64,000 nt of DNA, from assembly GCF_002266425.1 (NCBI RefSeq), contig NZ_NPMN01000001.1:186001-250000 (forward strand). The letters run 5' to 3'. Both the position numbers and the translations under genes were made by a program. Shown here in pieces: positions 55,862-64,000 of this stretch (position 1 is its first letter; every line of letters begins with the position of its first letter). The notes under the pieces are model-generated. The model was not told the origin of the DNA. It made no database searches and saw only the letters and a program-made list of their open reading frames with translations. Source of the DNA: Tissierella sp. P1. GTDB taxonomy: Bacteria; Bacillota; Clostridia; Tissierellales; Tissierellaceae.

Positions 55862-57442
55862 TTATAATTTTCCTGATTTTAATATTGAGATTAGAAGTAA
55901 AAAACCAGCTAATCCAGCACCTAAATAGCCTACAATACCTATTGCAGATATACCATAAATTTTTAATCCAACATTAGCATTTATGACTAAGGAAGAGCTA
56001 ACTAGCAGTCCTGCCACAATAACAGAGAAGATAATTCTATTTACCATTTTATTAATTTCATTTAAGTTTTCATCAGAATTTTTAAACTGTAAGTTTAATT
56101 TTAATCTGCCTTGCAACCCTCTATCAATAATTTGTGAAAGCTTTAAAGGTAAATCTAAAGAGGCCTTTCCGGCGGAGAAAATTTTGTTGCCTAATAAGGT
56201 TAAGTCATAGTCTTTTAATTTATCTTCTATTATTTTATTTTTGAAATAAGGAAGAGCAATATCCATAATATTTAAGTCTTTATCTATCTTAGCTAAAACT
56301 CCCTGCAAAGTTAAAATCCCTTTTGCTAGTAAAATAACATCTTTAGGCATAAGGATATTATTCTTTTTACAAACAACTATGACTTCTTCTAAAATTTGGG
56401 CTAAGTCATATCTGTATATTGATTCTTCTATATATGTATTGTAAATCAAATTTATATCTTGATAAAGTTTATTTATATCAACTTCATGTTTTTTAATACC
56501 AATACTTAGGATGGAACTAGTCATTAGATCGATATTGTTAGTGGCGACCCCTTCTAAAAATGAGTTAAACTTCTTTTTAATTCCTAAATCTAAGCAACCC
56601 ATCAACCCGAAGTCAACAAACCCAATCTTATTATTATGAATTAAAATATTTCCTGGATGGGGGTCTGCATGGAAGAATCCATCTTCAAAAACTTGCTTAA
56701 AATAATTATAAGTAAGCTTCTTAGCAATTTCACTAGTATCATAACCCTCTGCTAATAAAGTAGAAATATTATCTATTTTTATTCCACCAATAAATTCCAT
56801 TACTATCATATTAGAAGTACAATATTTTTCATAAACAACAATACCCTTGATATATTTTATATCTTTATTATTTGAACTAAATTTCTTGATATTTTCCTTT
56901 TCATTTAAAAAATCCAGTTCCCTTTCTGTAGCAATTTTAATTTCTTCAATAACTTCTTTAACATCAAGGACTTCATTTTTTGTTGTAAATTTAATAAAAG
57001 GTGATAATCTCTTTAAAATATTGATATCGGCTAGAATTTTTTCCCTTACAAAAGGGCGTTGAACCTTTAACACTATTTTTTCCCCTGTTTTTAACCTTGC
57101 CAAATAAACTTCAGCTAAAGAAGCAGAGGCCAAAGGGGTAGTTTCGAAATCTAAAAATACGTCGGATATACTTCTCTTTAAGTTTGCTTCAATAATTTTT
57201 TTCATTACGCTGAAATCCTCAGGCTTTACACTATCTTGAAGTTTTTCTAATTCTATTATATATTCTTTAGGTAATATATCAGGCCGTGTAGACAATATTT
57301 GGCCAATTTTAATAAAGGTAGGTCCCAATTCCTCTAAGACTACCCTTAATTCTTTAGGATTTCCAATTCCGTTTTTAAATCCATGTTTAATTGCTACAGA
57401 AATAATCTCTTTAAATCGTAGTTTAGTATAATTATTTTCCAT
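55862..57442 (-). CDS. ABC1/UbiB (AarF) family atypical kinase
   Basis: 526 aa. The UbiB-specific KxGQ motif is in FIKIGQILSTRPD. The altered nucleotide loop is in ASASLAEVYLARLKTGEKIVLKVQRP, and the catalytic part is HADPHPGNILIHNNKIGFVDFGLMG. Two C-terminal membrane helices end the protein. In bacteria with quinones it supports ubiquinone synthesis; in an anaerobe of this type its role is more likely lipid or membrane homeostasis. It is paired with a phasin-like gene, a pairing I recall from other Firmicutes. Confidence 0.9.
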   Translation of the reverse strand: MENNYTKLRFKEIISVAIKHGFKNGIGNPKELRVVLEELGPTFIKIGQILSTRPDILPKEYIIELEKLQDSVKPEDFSVMKKIIEANLKRSISDVFLDFETTPLASASLAEVYLARLKTGEKIVLKVQRPFVREKILADINILKRLSPFIKFTTKNEVLDVKEVIEEIKIATERELDFLNEKENIKKFSSNNKDIKYIKGIVVYEKYCTSNMIVMEFIGGIKIDNISTLLAEGYDTSEIAKKLTYNYFKQVFEDGFFHADPHPGNILIHNNKIGFVDFGLMGCLDLGIKKKFNSFLEGVATNNIDLMTSSILSIGIKKHEVDINKLYQDINLIYNTYIEESIYRYDLAQILEEVIVVCKKNNILMPKDVILLAKGILTLQGVLAKIDKDLNIMDIALPYFKNKIIEDKLKDYDLTLLGNKIFSAGKASLDLPLKLSQIIDRGLQGRLKLNLQFKNSDENLNEINKMVNRIIFSVIVAGLLVSSSLVINANVGLKIYGISAIGIVGYLGAGLAGFLLLISILKSGKL

Positions 57443-57448
57443 ATTGAA

Positions 57449-57475
57449 AAATACCTTGAAAAAATCAAGGTATTT
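57449..57475 (-). promoter_or_regulatory. Hairpin between the phasin-like gene and UbiB
   Basis: AAATACCTTGA (57449-57459) and TCAAGGTATTT (57465-57475) form a perfect 11-bp stem. On the minus strand the only ribosome-binding-like AAGGT of UbiB lies in its 3' arm, and a T run follows, so it may attenuate or slow UbiB expression. Confidence 0.5.
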
Positions 57476-57487
57476 ACTCCCCCCAAA

Positions 57488-57772
57488 CTAATGGTTTTTC
57501 TCTAAATTGTTAATTCTTAACTCTAAATTAGCTATATCCTCTTTAGTAGCTAGATTTAACTCTTTTAATATTTCCTTTAAATCAGATTTATCGTTTTTAG
57601 TAGTTTCTTTATTGTTTATAACTCTTTTCAATTCTTCATTTAATTCTTTACCTTGATCTACAGTGATTTTACCTTTTTCCACTAGTGTTCCTACCATTTC
57701 ATTAGCTTTTTCATAAGTTAAAGCTAAGGTACCAATACCAGCCAAAAAAACTTTCTTTAACATATCTTCCAT
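57488..57772 (-). CDS. Phasin-family-like small protein
   Basis: 94 aa. A short hydrophobic N-terminus (LKKVFLAGIGTLALTYEKANEMVGTLVEKG) is followed by a coiled coil ending LATKEDIANLELRINNLE. This is the layout of PhaF/PhaI-type phasin-like proteins found beside UbiB kinases. No polyhydroxyalkanoate genes are present in the window, so granule binding is not implied. AAGGAGGAATT precedes the ATG. Confidence 0.75.
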   Translation of the reverse strand: MEDMLKKVFLAGIGTLALTYEKANEMVGTLVEKGKITVDQGKELNEELKRVINNKETTKNDKSDLKEILKELNLATKEDIANLELRINNLEKNH

Positions 57773-57883
57773 AGTAATTCCTCCTTCTATTTAGGGAAGA
57801 GTATAAAAACCGTCATTATATTCTCTCTATAAGAGAATATACCCATGTTTATATAAAATATTCAAATCAATTATCTGAAAAAA

Positions 57884-59893
57884 TTAGTTAATTTTAAATT
57901 TAGAAACTAAACTTTTCAATTCTTGAGCTAAATCTGCCATACTATTACTAGCACTATAGATTTCTTCCATGGAAGCTGTTTGTTCTTCTGTAGAAGCAGA
58001 GGCTTCTTCAGTAGCTGCCGCATTTTCTTCAGCAATAGCAGATAAATTTTGAAGAATGTTAATTATTTCATCCTTACTACTTCCCATGGACTCACCAATA
58101 GCTCCCAATTCATTTATTATTTCCTTTGTTACTTCAAGCTCTTTAGCTATTACACTAAAAATTTCCCTAGTCATCTCTACACTAGACCCTTGTTCTTTTG
58201 TAATTGCTGAAACCTCTGTAATTATATCTACATCAACACGAGAATTAGTCTGTAAACTATTAACTATAGATTCAATCTCACCAGCAGACTTATTAGATTG
58301 TTCTGCTAATTTCCTTATTTCCTCAGCTACTACAGCAAATCCTTTACCAGCCTCACCAGCCCTAGCTGCTTCTATAGCGGCGTTTAAGGCTAATAGATTT
58401 GTCTGCTCTGAAATGCTTTGTATTACATGACTAGCAGACTGTATTTTCAAAGTACTATTATTTGTTTCAATAATTCCATTATACACTTTTTGTATACCTT
58501 CGCTACTTGATCTAGTTTTATCTATTAATTCTGAAACAATGGACTCACCATCATCTTTTAATTTCATAACCTTGTCAGCTTGGGAGACAAGCTTTTCCAT
58601 GTAGACAAGTTCTTCTTCTATAATATTATTTAATTCATCAGTTTTCTTTGCGCCTTCTTCTGTATTTATAGCTTGTTCTGTTGCACCTTCAGCTATTTGC
58701 TCTATGGTTTTTGATACTTCCTCAGAAGCTATGGATGATTGTTCGGAAGTACTTGCTAATACTTGTGATGCGGTAGCCACTTGATCTGCAGAGCTGCCTA
58801 CTGTATTGATAAACTCTCTTAAGCTATTTGTAATAGATTGCAATGAATTTGCCAATATTCCTATTTCATCATTTCTCTTAATTAACTTGTCTGGTAAATT
58901 ATCCGAAGCATCTAAACCTGCAATTTGTTTTGCAAAATTAGATCCTTGAATAATAGGCTTAGATATTGCATTTGATAATAAATATACCATAAGGATTACT
59001 AGTAATATAATAGATGATATCAATATAATAATAGTTTTTAAAATGTGATTAGATTTTGCATGTAGTTCACTAACGGGAATTTTAACAGCGATATTCCAAT
59101 TAGGAGTACTCTCAATAGATGAAAAAATTAAATTGCTTTTAACTCCATTTGTATCTGTATAGATATGGTTATCGGCTTGTCCAGCCTGCATCTTCTCAAA
59201 TAAGCCATCAGTGTTCTTATATCCAGAACTACTAAGTTCTGAGATGTTAAGTTTTAACCTTACTTCGTCATCGGGATGAGCGATAATTAATCCAGAGCCA
59301 TCTACAATCATACCGAAGCTATCATTACCAACATTAATCGCCTCAACTATTTCAGTAAGTTTGTCAATTTTTATTACCCCAGCAAAAGCACCGATTAAAT
59401 TATTTCTATCATCTAATACAGAATGGGCTATTACTACAATAGGCTCTTTAGTTACTTCAGAAATCATAGGATTAGAGATATATACATCCTTCTTGTCATC
59501 GAATATTGCCTTTATATCCTCTCTCTGTCGAATATTTCCACTATGACCTGTGGTGGTATAAAAATCCCCATTTAAATCGGCAAACCACATTAATAAAAAG
59601 TCTTCTCTTAAATACGAATTTCGATACTTCAAATATTGCTTTATAGCTTCTAAATCTCCAGACTTAATAATTTCATCCGAAGCAATAGCCTTAATTTCAT
59701 GGCTATTTCCTTGAATCCATTGTGTTATTTCACCTGATCTAGCTACTACTATTTCAGTAGTCATATCCTCTGTTAGTGGAATGATGGTATTACTGACCTG
59801 GGAGTAAATTAAGAGGCTCATAATAACAAGTAAAATAGCGAATGGTAGTCCAAATAGTACATTGATTTTGTTGCGTAGTGTTGAAATAAACAT
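57884..59893 (-). CDS. Methyl-accepting chemotaxis protein with dCache sensor
   Basis: 669 aa. Membrane helices at about residues 13-33 and 286-309 bracket an extracellular double-Cache domain ([52 protein letters not shown]). A HAMP domain and a signalling domain follow; the hairpin tip [20 protein letters not shown] is canonical. dCache domains commonly bind amino acids or other small metabolites. It neighbours YaaR and flagellar genes. AGGAGGTAATT precedes the ATG. Confidence 0.94.
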   Translation of the reverse strand: MFISTLRNKINVLFGLPFAILLVIMSLLIYSQVSNTIIPLTEDMTTEIVVARSGEITQWIQGNSHEIKAIASDEIIKSGDLEAIKQYLKYRNSYLREDFLLMWFADLNGDFYTTTGHSGNIRQREDIKAIFDDKKDVYISNPMISEVTKEPIVVIAHSVLDDRNNLIGAFAGVIKIDKLTEIVEAINVGNDSFGMIVDGSGLIIAHPDDEVRLKLNISELSSSGYKNTDGLFEKMQAGQADNHIYTDTNGVKSNLIFSSIESTPNWNIAVKIPVSELHAKSNHILKTIIILISSIILLVILMVYLLSNAISKPIIQGSNFAKQIAGLDASDNLPDKLIKRNDEIGILANSLQSITNSLREFINTVGSSADQVATASQVLASTSEQSSIASEEVSKTIEQIAEGATEQAINTEEGAKKTDELNNIIEEELVYMEKLVSQADKVMKLKDDGESIVSELIDKTRSSSEGIQKVYNGIIETNNSTLKIQSASHVIQSISEQTNLLALNAAIEAARAGEAGKGFAVVAEEIRKLAEQSNKSAGEIESIVNSLQTNSRVDVDIITEVSAITKEQGSSVEMTREIFSVIAKELEVTKEIINELGAIGESMGSSKDEIINILQNLSAIAEENAAATEEASASTEEQTASMEEIYSASNSMADLAQELKSLVSKFKIN

Positions 59894-59946
59894 TTTTTAA
59901 TTACCTCCTGTTTTTTATGCTAAATAATCTTATAAGATTATTATAA

Positions 59947-60393
59947 CTAGGTCATTATATCCATTAATATTCCTTGAATATCGTTTAATCTTTTCAATAT
60001 ATTAATTCTTTTATTTTCCAGATCCAAAAACTCCTGTGTCAATTCATCTAGTTCTTGATCTACCTTTTTAACTAATGAATAAATTCTATGACGTCCACGT
60101 CTATCTAGGGAATTTTCCTTGAAAAATATATGAGAATTCTTTACAGTTATATTCAAAAATTCTCTAACTAGCTTTTTATATTGAATTAAATCATCTATAA
60201 ATAATTTATTAGATAATTTATTAGATTGAGTCTCGATTTTATCATATAAGGATTTTAGCTCAGTTCTAATCTGATCTTGTTCTAACTCATTTAATTTCAA
60301 TTTAAAAGTGTCCTTTACAGCTTTTTTATCTACAGCCCTTGAAATTTCAATAGGTGAAATATTTTCCATACCAAGTTTGTTAATTTTATTCAT
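59947..60393 (-). CDS. YaaR (DUF327) family protein
   Basis: 148 aa. The family signature RRGRHRIYSLVKKVDQELDELT is present near residues 98-119; the whole protein is helical and charged. YaaR proteins are small and of unknown function, but in clostridia they often lie near flagellar genes, as here. AGGAGGTGTCATC precedes the ATG. A possible motility-type -10 box lies 30 bases upstream. Confidence 0.85.
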   Translation of the reverse strand: MNKINKLGMENISPIEISRAVDKKAVKDTFKLKLNELEQDQIRTELKSLYDKIETQSNKLSNKLFIDDLIQYKKLVREFLNITVKNSHIFFKENSLDRRGRHRIYSLVKKVDQELDELTQEFLDLENKRINILKRLNDIQGILMDIMT

Positions 60394-60423
60394 GATGACA
60401 CCTCCTGCCTTCTCTATTATATA

Positions 60424-60431
60424 TTATCGGC
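60424..60431 (-). promoter_or_regulatory. Possible sigma-D (motility) -10 box before yaaR
   Basis: The minus strand reads GCCGATAA, a strong match to the motility sigma factor -10 element. The expected TAAA at 14-16 bases upstream is not clear, so the call is tentative. The gene context (flagellin, chemoreceptor) fits. Confidence 0.4.
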
Positions 60432-60661
60432 AGAAATATTAAAATGAATAATAAGTCCCTTAAGAAAATTGGATGAAATGACGATAAATAAGGTAGCGAA
60501 TAGTTAAAAGTGAATATAAGCAGGGTACCAAAATTGTGATTTTCAATTTTGTGTACATCACTTAGTATGTTTACCTAGTAAATAGTTTTAGGTAGAGATT
60601 AAGGTCTTTTAATCTTTTTGATTATTAGTTATTCAACGTATTTATGAAAGGAAAGAATTCA

Positions 60662-63019
60662 ATGGAAATATTGAAGACAAGTAATAAAGACAATATAATA
60701 AATAGCTATGGAATTACCCCTACTCTTCCCTATGATATAGAAGGAGTACTTGTAGAGAAAAATGGTAAGGATGTAAAGATTGAAAAAACCATAGATAACA
60801 AAACAGTAGAGTATTCTATAAGACTAAAAGAAGAAATAGTAGCAAGTTTAGGAGATAATGTAATAGTTGAAAAGGAAAATATAGTTGCTGCCAAAGTAGA
60901 AGAAAAGGAAGAAACAGTAAAAGAAGAGAAACAAACAAGAAAAGTATCAGATATCATTAGAGAACTAGGCTTAGAATATACAGAAGAAAATATTAGGATG
61001 GTAGAGTTTCTGCTTAATAGTGGAATACCAATTACTAAAGGAAATGTGGATTCCTATATAAAGTCAAAGGAATATTTAAATAAAATAATAGAAGGCATAG
61101 ATACTAATTCATTTGTAAAGCTTGTAGATAGAGGGGTGGATTTGGAAGGAGAAAGCCTCCAAAAAATAGCTCAAGCATTAGAAGCAATAAAAGGAGAAAA
61201 ATCAGCTTTTTCCCTGAGGCGATTTTTAAGACTAGAAAAAGATCTTACTTATAAAGAAGCTGAAGCAATATCAAAAGAAATCTATGGTCAGAAGATGGGA
61301 AAGGATGTATATGATACAATAATAGCTTTGCATAAAGAAAAGATTCCAATTACAAGGGAGAATATAGATAAAACCATTGAAATAATGTCAAAGTTACACA
61401 ATCTAAAGGGATTAAAGGATAGCGTATACATTAAGATGCTGGATGAGGATATATCATTTAATGTAAATAATCTATACAAACTAAATAATTCCTATACTGT
61501 AACCAATATAGATAATAATATGGCAGCAAAAAGCTTTGAAGTCTTTACTGTAGCAGAAGAAACAACTATAGATGGATTAAAAGAAATATTAACTGATTTA
61601 GGTTTAGAAGATAGTATAGGAAATATCAATATTTTAAGAGAGTTTATAGTAAATGATATGGTAATGGATGAAGAAAAATATAATAAGATAATTGCCATGA
61701 AAGAGGCTGTAAAAGAGTTAATAGATTTACTGGGACATGAAGAAATAATTAGGCTAAATGAAAATGATATTAATCCATTGGAAGAACCTATAAATCAATT
61801 AGTAGAAGAATTGAAAAAAGAAAAAAATAATGAAGAAATAGAGAACCCTATAGATAATAAAAAAATAGAAGACATAAGAAAAGACTTAGAGGTTCTAGGA
61901 AAGATTAAAGATAAAGACCTGTTAATGTTAATAAAAAATGGAGAAGATTTTACACTAAAGTCCATAAAAGAAATTATAGATACTAGTATAGAGAGTGGGT
62001 TAAGTATAGAGCAGAAAACCCTAGATAAGGCTGTTCATATATCTGATATATTGAGTACATTAGGAGACAATTTAAATGTAAATACAGTATCCCTTGCATC
62101 CAAGAAATATAATGCCATTACATTAGATAGTTTATTTATGGCTGAGAAGGAAATAACTACAAGTCAAGAAACCTTTGCCTCAGTCGATAAAGTATACGAG
62201 GGGCTAATATTTGAAGAATATCTTAGGGCAAGGAATAATTTAACTATTAATATGGTAAAAGAAAGTATTAAAGATGGTCAAACCTTGGAACATATGCCGC
62301 TTAATGAATTGAATAATTATATAGAGAAGAAGGTAAACAGGTATAAAGAAAGCCAGAAAATGACCAAGGAAATAAAAGAGATCAAGGGAAATGAGGAAAA
62401 GATAATACCGATTATTATGAGGAATCATATTCCCATGACTTTGAAAGAAATTAAAGATATAAATTCTTTCTTAAATGGAGAAAAGGGATTAGTTAATGTC
62501 CTAAAGGACGTGACTGAATCTAATAATTCAAAATATAGGGAAGAGTTTAAAGAAGGTATAGAGTTACTTAAAGAAAAAATATCCACATCTATTAAAAGTG
62601 GAGATTCTGGTTTCAAAGATGATTATAAAGAGCTGATGAGTTCTTTAAGTAATTCAGGTAACTCTTTTGATACAAATAAAAGAGAAGAGTCAAAAGAGGA
62701 AGAATATATAAATATACAATCAAAAATATCAAAAAAGGATATGGTATTTCAATTGCCTATACAAATAGGTAATGAATACAAGAGCTTAAGTATCATAGTG
62801 CCCGATATTCAAAAAGGCATTGATAAAAATAATATGAAATTCTTCATCAGTCTTGAAACTGATAATCTAGGGTCGGTAAGTATTGAACTCAATGTAAAAT
62901 CTAGAGAAGTTCAAATCAATATAGATGAAGAAGGAACTGCCTTGAGAAATAATTTAGATTCTCTAGATAAGGGTCTGGAGAATTTGGGATATAGCTTAGA
63001 TAAGCAGGTGATATTATGA
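60662..63019 (+). CDS. FliK-like flagellar protein with internal repeats (DUF6240-like)
   Basis: 785 aa from the ATG at 60662, which follows AAAGGAAAG; an ATG at 60644 overlaps that site. Largely helical and charged. A recurring unit with the pattern (G/K)IPIT-x-x-N(I/V) followed by a helix appears at about residues 119-142 and 225-248, and in weaker form near 605-630 (HIPMTLKEIKDI). The C-terminal part (LGSVSIELNVKSREVQINI, LDKGLENLGYSL) resembles the FliK hook-length control C-terminus. The call rests on that and on the flagellin nearby. Confidence 0.65.
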   Translation: MEILKTSNKDNIINSYGITPTLPYDIEGVLVEKNGKDVKIEKTIDNKTVEYSIRLKEEIVASLGDNVIVEKENIVAAKVEEKEETVKEEKQTRKVSDIIRELGLEYTEENIRMVEFLLNSGIPITKGNVDSYIKSKEYLNKIIEGIDTNSFVKLVDRGVDLEGESLQKIAQALEAIKGEKSAFSLRRFLRLEKDLTYKEAEAISKEIYGQKMGKDVYDTIIALHKEKIPITRENIDKTIEIMSKLHNLKGLKDSVYIKMLDEDISFNVNNLYKLNNSYTVTNIDNNMAAKSFEVFTVAEETTIDGLKEILTDLGLEDSIGNINILREFIVNDMVMDEEKYNKIIAMKEAVKELIDLLGHEEIIRLNENDINPLEEPINQLVEELKKEKNNEEIENPIDNKKIEDIRKDLEVLGKIKDKDLLMLIKNGEDFTLKSIKEIIDTSIESGLSIEQKTLDKAVHISDILSTLGDNLNVNTVSLASKKYNAITLDSLFMAEKEITTSQETFASVDKVYEGLIFEEYLRARNNLTINMVKESIKDGQTLEHMPLNELNNYIEKKVNRYKESQKMTKEIKEIKGNEEKIIPIIMRNHIPMTLKEIKDINSFLNGEKGLVNVLKDVTESNNSKYREEFKEGIELLKEKISTSIKSGDSGFKDDYKELMSSLSNSGNSFDTNKREESKEEEYINIQSKISKKDMVFQLPIQIGNEYKSLSIIVPDIQKGIDKNNMKFFISLETDNLGSVSIELNVKSREVQINIDEEGTALRNNLDSLDKGLENLGYSLDKQVIL

Positions 63020-63223
63020 AAAAAAAGACTAATATCACGAAAGCATATTGAAAAGGCATATACAACAGATATATTAAATCAAGATATAGACTTGAATCTG
63101 GAATCTATGGAAGAAAGAATTGATAAATTACCTAAGGAAATGTTTCAAATATTAGGAGAAGTAATATCATTTATAGAAAATACAAATAAATTTGAGGGGG
63201 ATAAAAACCATGAGAATCAATAA
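63016..63223 (+). CDS. Small flagellar-region protein, start and body in different frames
   Basis: The ATG at 63016 overlaps the FliK-like stop (ATGA). The frame ends after 12 codons, but with seven instead of eight A in the run at 63019-63026 it would read MKKRLISRKHIEKAYTTDIL and continue about 68 codons to 63223, overlapping the flagellin start. The downstream part (NLESMEERIDKLPKEMFQIL) looks coding. Either the A run is overcalled or slippage on it makes the protein. No family recognised. Confidence 0.5.
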
Positions 63224-64000
63224 TAATATACCAGCATTAAATACACATAGGCTATTAAATGTAAACACAGATAGTTTACAAAAATCTTTAGAAAGACTTT
63301 CATCAGGTAAGAGAATTAATAGGGCATCAGATGATGCAGCAGGTCTTGCTATATCACAAAAAATGGAAGCACAAGTAAGAGGGCTGAGACAAGCTTCAAG
63401 GAATTCATTAGATGGAGTGTCATGCATACAAACAGCAGAAGGTGCACTAAATGAAGTACATGAAATGCTTCAAAGAATGAGAGAGCTTAGCGTACAAGGG
63501 GCTAATGGAGTATATGAAGAGGATGATCTAGATGCTATAGCAAATGAGATGAGGGAATTAACTGAGCAGATTAACATGATAGGAAGAGATACAGAGTTCA
63601 ATGGCATAAAGTTGCTAAATGGAGAGAATCCATCAGGTACATCAGGACTAAGACTTCAAATAGGAGCTAACGAGAATCAATATATTGAGATAGATATGAG
63701 AGATATTAATATAATTGTAGGAACTGGCTCTGGAGAATTAAATATTGAAACGAGTATCATTAAGAATTTAGGTAGTGGAAAATTTGAAGTTGAAACTGGT
63801 AATTTAAAGTCAACAGAATTTGAAAAAGCCGTTACGATTTACAATAATGCCATAGAAAGAGTATCCTCCATGCGTTCCAAACTCGGTGCAATTCAAAACA
63901 GACTTGAACACACCATAAGAAATGTAGATAATACAGCGGAAAACCTAACTGCATCTAAATCCAGAATAGAAGATTTAGATATGGCGAAGGAAATGAGTGA
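63210..64000 (+). CDS. Flagellin (3' end outside window)
   Basis: 263 residues are visible, open to the end of the window. MRINNNIPALNTHRLLNVN and LERLSSGKRINRASDDAAGLAI are the conserved N-terminal D0/D1 helices. Near the window end ERVSSMRSKLGAIQNRLEHTI and ASKSRIEDLDMAKEMS are the C-terminal D1/D0 helices. The central variable domain is short, so the full protein should be near 275-300 aa. GAGGGGG precedes the ATG. It builds the flagellar filament. Confidence 0.96.
   Translation, partial: MRINNNIPALNTHRLLNVNTDSLQKSLERLSSGKRINRASDDAAGLAISQKMEAQVRGLRQASRNSLDGVSCIQTAEGALNEVHEMLQRMRELSVQGANGVYEEDDLDAIANEMRELTEQINMIGRDTEFNGIKLLNGENPSGTSGLRLQIGANENQYIEIDMRDINIIVGTGSGELNIETSIIKNLGSGKFEVETGNLKSTEFEKAVTIYNNAIERVSSMRSKLGAIQNRLEHTIRNVDNTAENLTASKSRIEDLDMAKEMS

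Overview
The window is AT-rich DNA from a Gram-positive, spore-forming, flagellated anaerobe, most likely a Clostridia/Tissierellia-type amino acid fermenter. The evidence is strong AGGAGG-type ribosome binding sites, Spo0E-like sporulation phosphatases, a V-type ATPase operon, indolepyruvate:ferredoxin oxidoreductase, FeoABC with Fur boxes, CopA/CopZ/CsoR, two sigma-54 activators with matching -24/-12 promoters, and flagellin with YaaR. I cannot name the species.

Layout. 1-2750: tail of a Mg-chelatase-like VWA protein, a lipoprotein, a DUF1622 membrane protein and a nucleoside hydrolase. 2835-5180: iorA (split by a frameshift) and iorB. 5430-13908: nine-subunit V-type ATPase operon in the order G/H, C, I, K, F, E, A, B, D, with frameshifts in B and D. 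14126-19496: uncharacterised membrane protein, lipoprotein, gene remnant, and a MoxR/DUF58/membrane-protein operon. 19747-22136: alpha/alpha-toroid protein and nicotinate phosphoribosyltransferase. 22215-22672: a gene-free stretch with its own promoter and terminator, a candidate non-coding RNA. 22792-25386: feoA-feoB-feoC with two Fur boxes. 25460-33854: a sigma-54 activator divergent from an operon of a short-chain dehydrogenase, two diverged glycine-dehydrogenase-like subunits, an NAD-kinase-like protein and an NhaC antiporter. 33988-37110: copper operon. 37183-42151: two Spo0E-like genes around an XRE regulator, then a DnaJ-like protein and ClpB. 42249-43888: an acetyltransferase, a CD3324-type regulator and duplicated leader DNA. 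43889-52010: a second sigma-54 activator followed by two sigma-54 promoters, each with a copy of one 44-bp upstream element, driving a D-Ala-D-Ala dipeptidase and a racemase/permease/amidohydrolase/unknown operon. 52269-60393 (minus strand): an FtsX-type ABC exporter, UbiB kinase with a phasin-like protein, a chemoreceptor and YaaR. 60662-64000: a FliK-like protein, a small overlapping gene and flagellin.

The two sigma-54 loci are the most interesting systems: each links a local activator to a catabolic gene set whose substrate is not obvious. A second striking feature is a series of seven apparent one-base deletions in conserved genes (iorA, ntpB, ntpD, feoB twice, vanX-like, and a membrane protein) plus one apparent one-base insertion. 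These look more like consensus-sequence errors than biology, and they should be kept in mind when reading the split genes.
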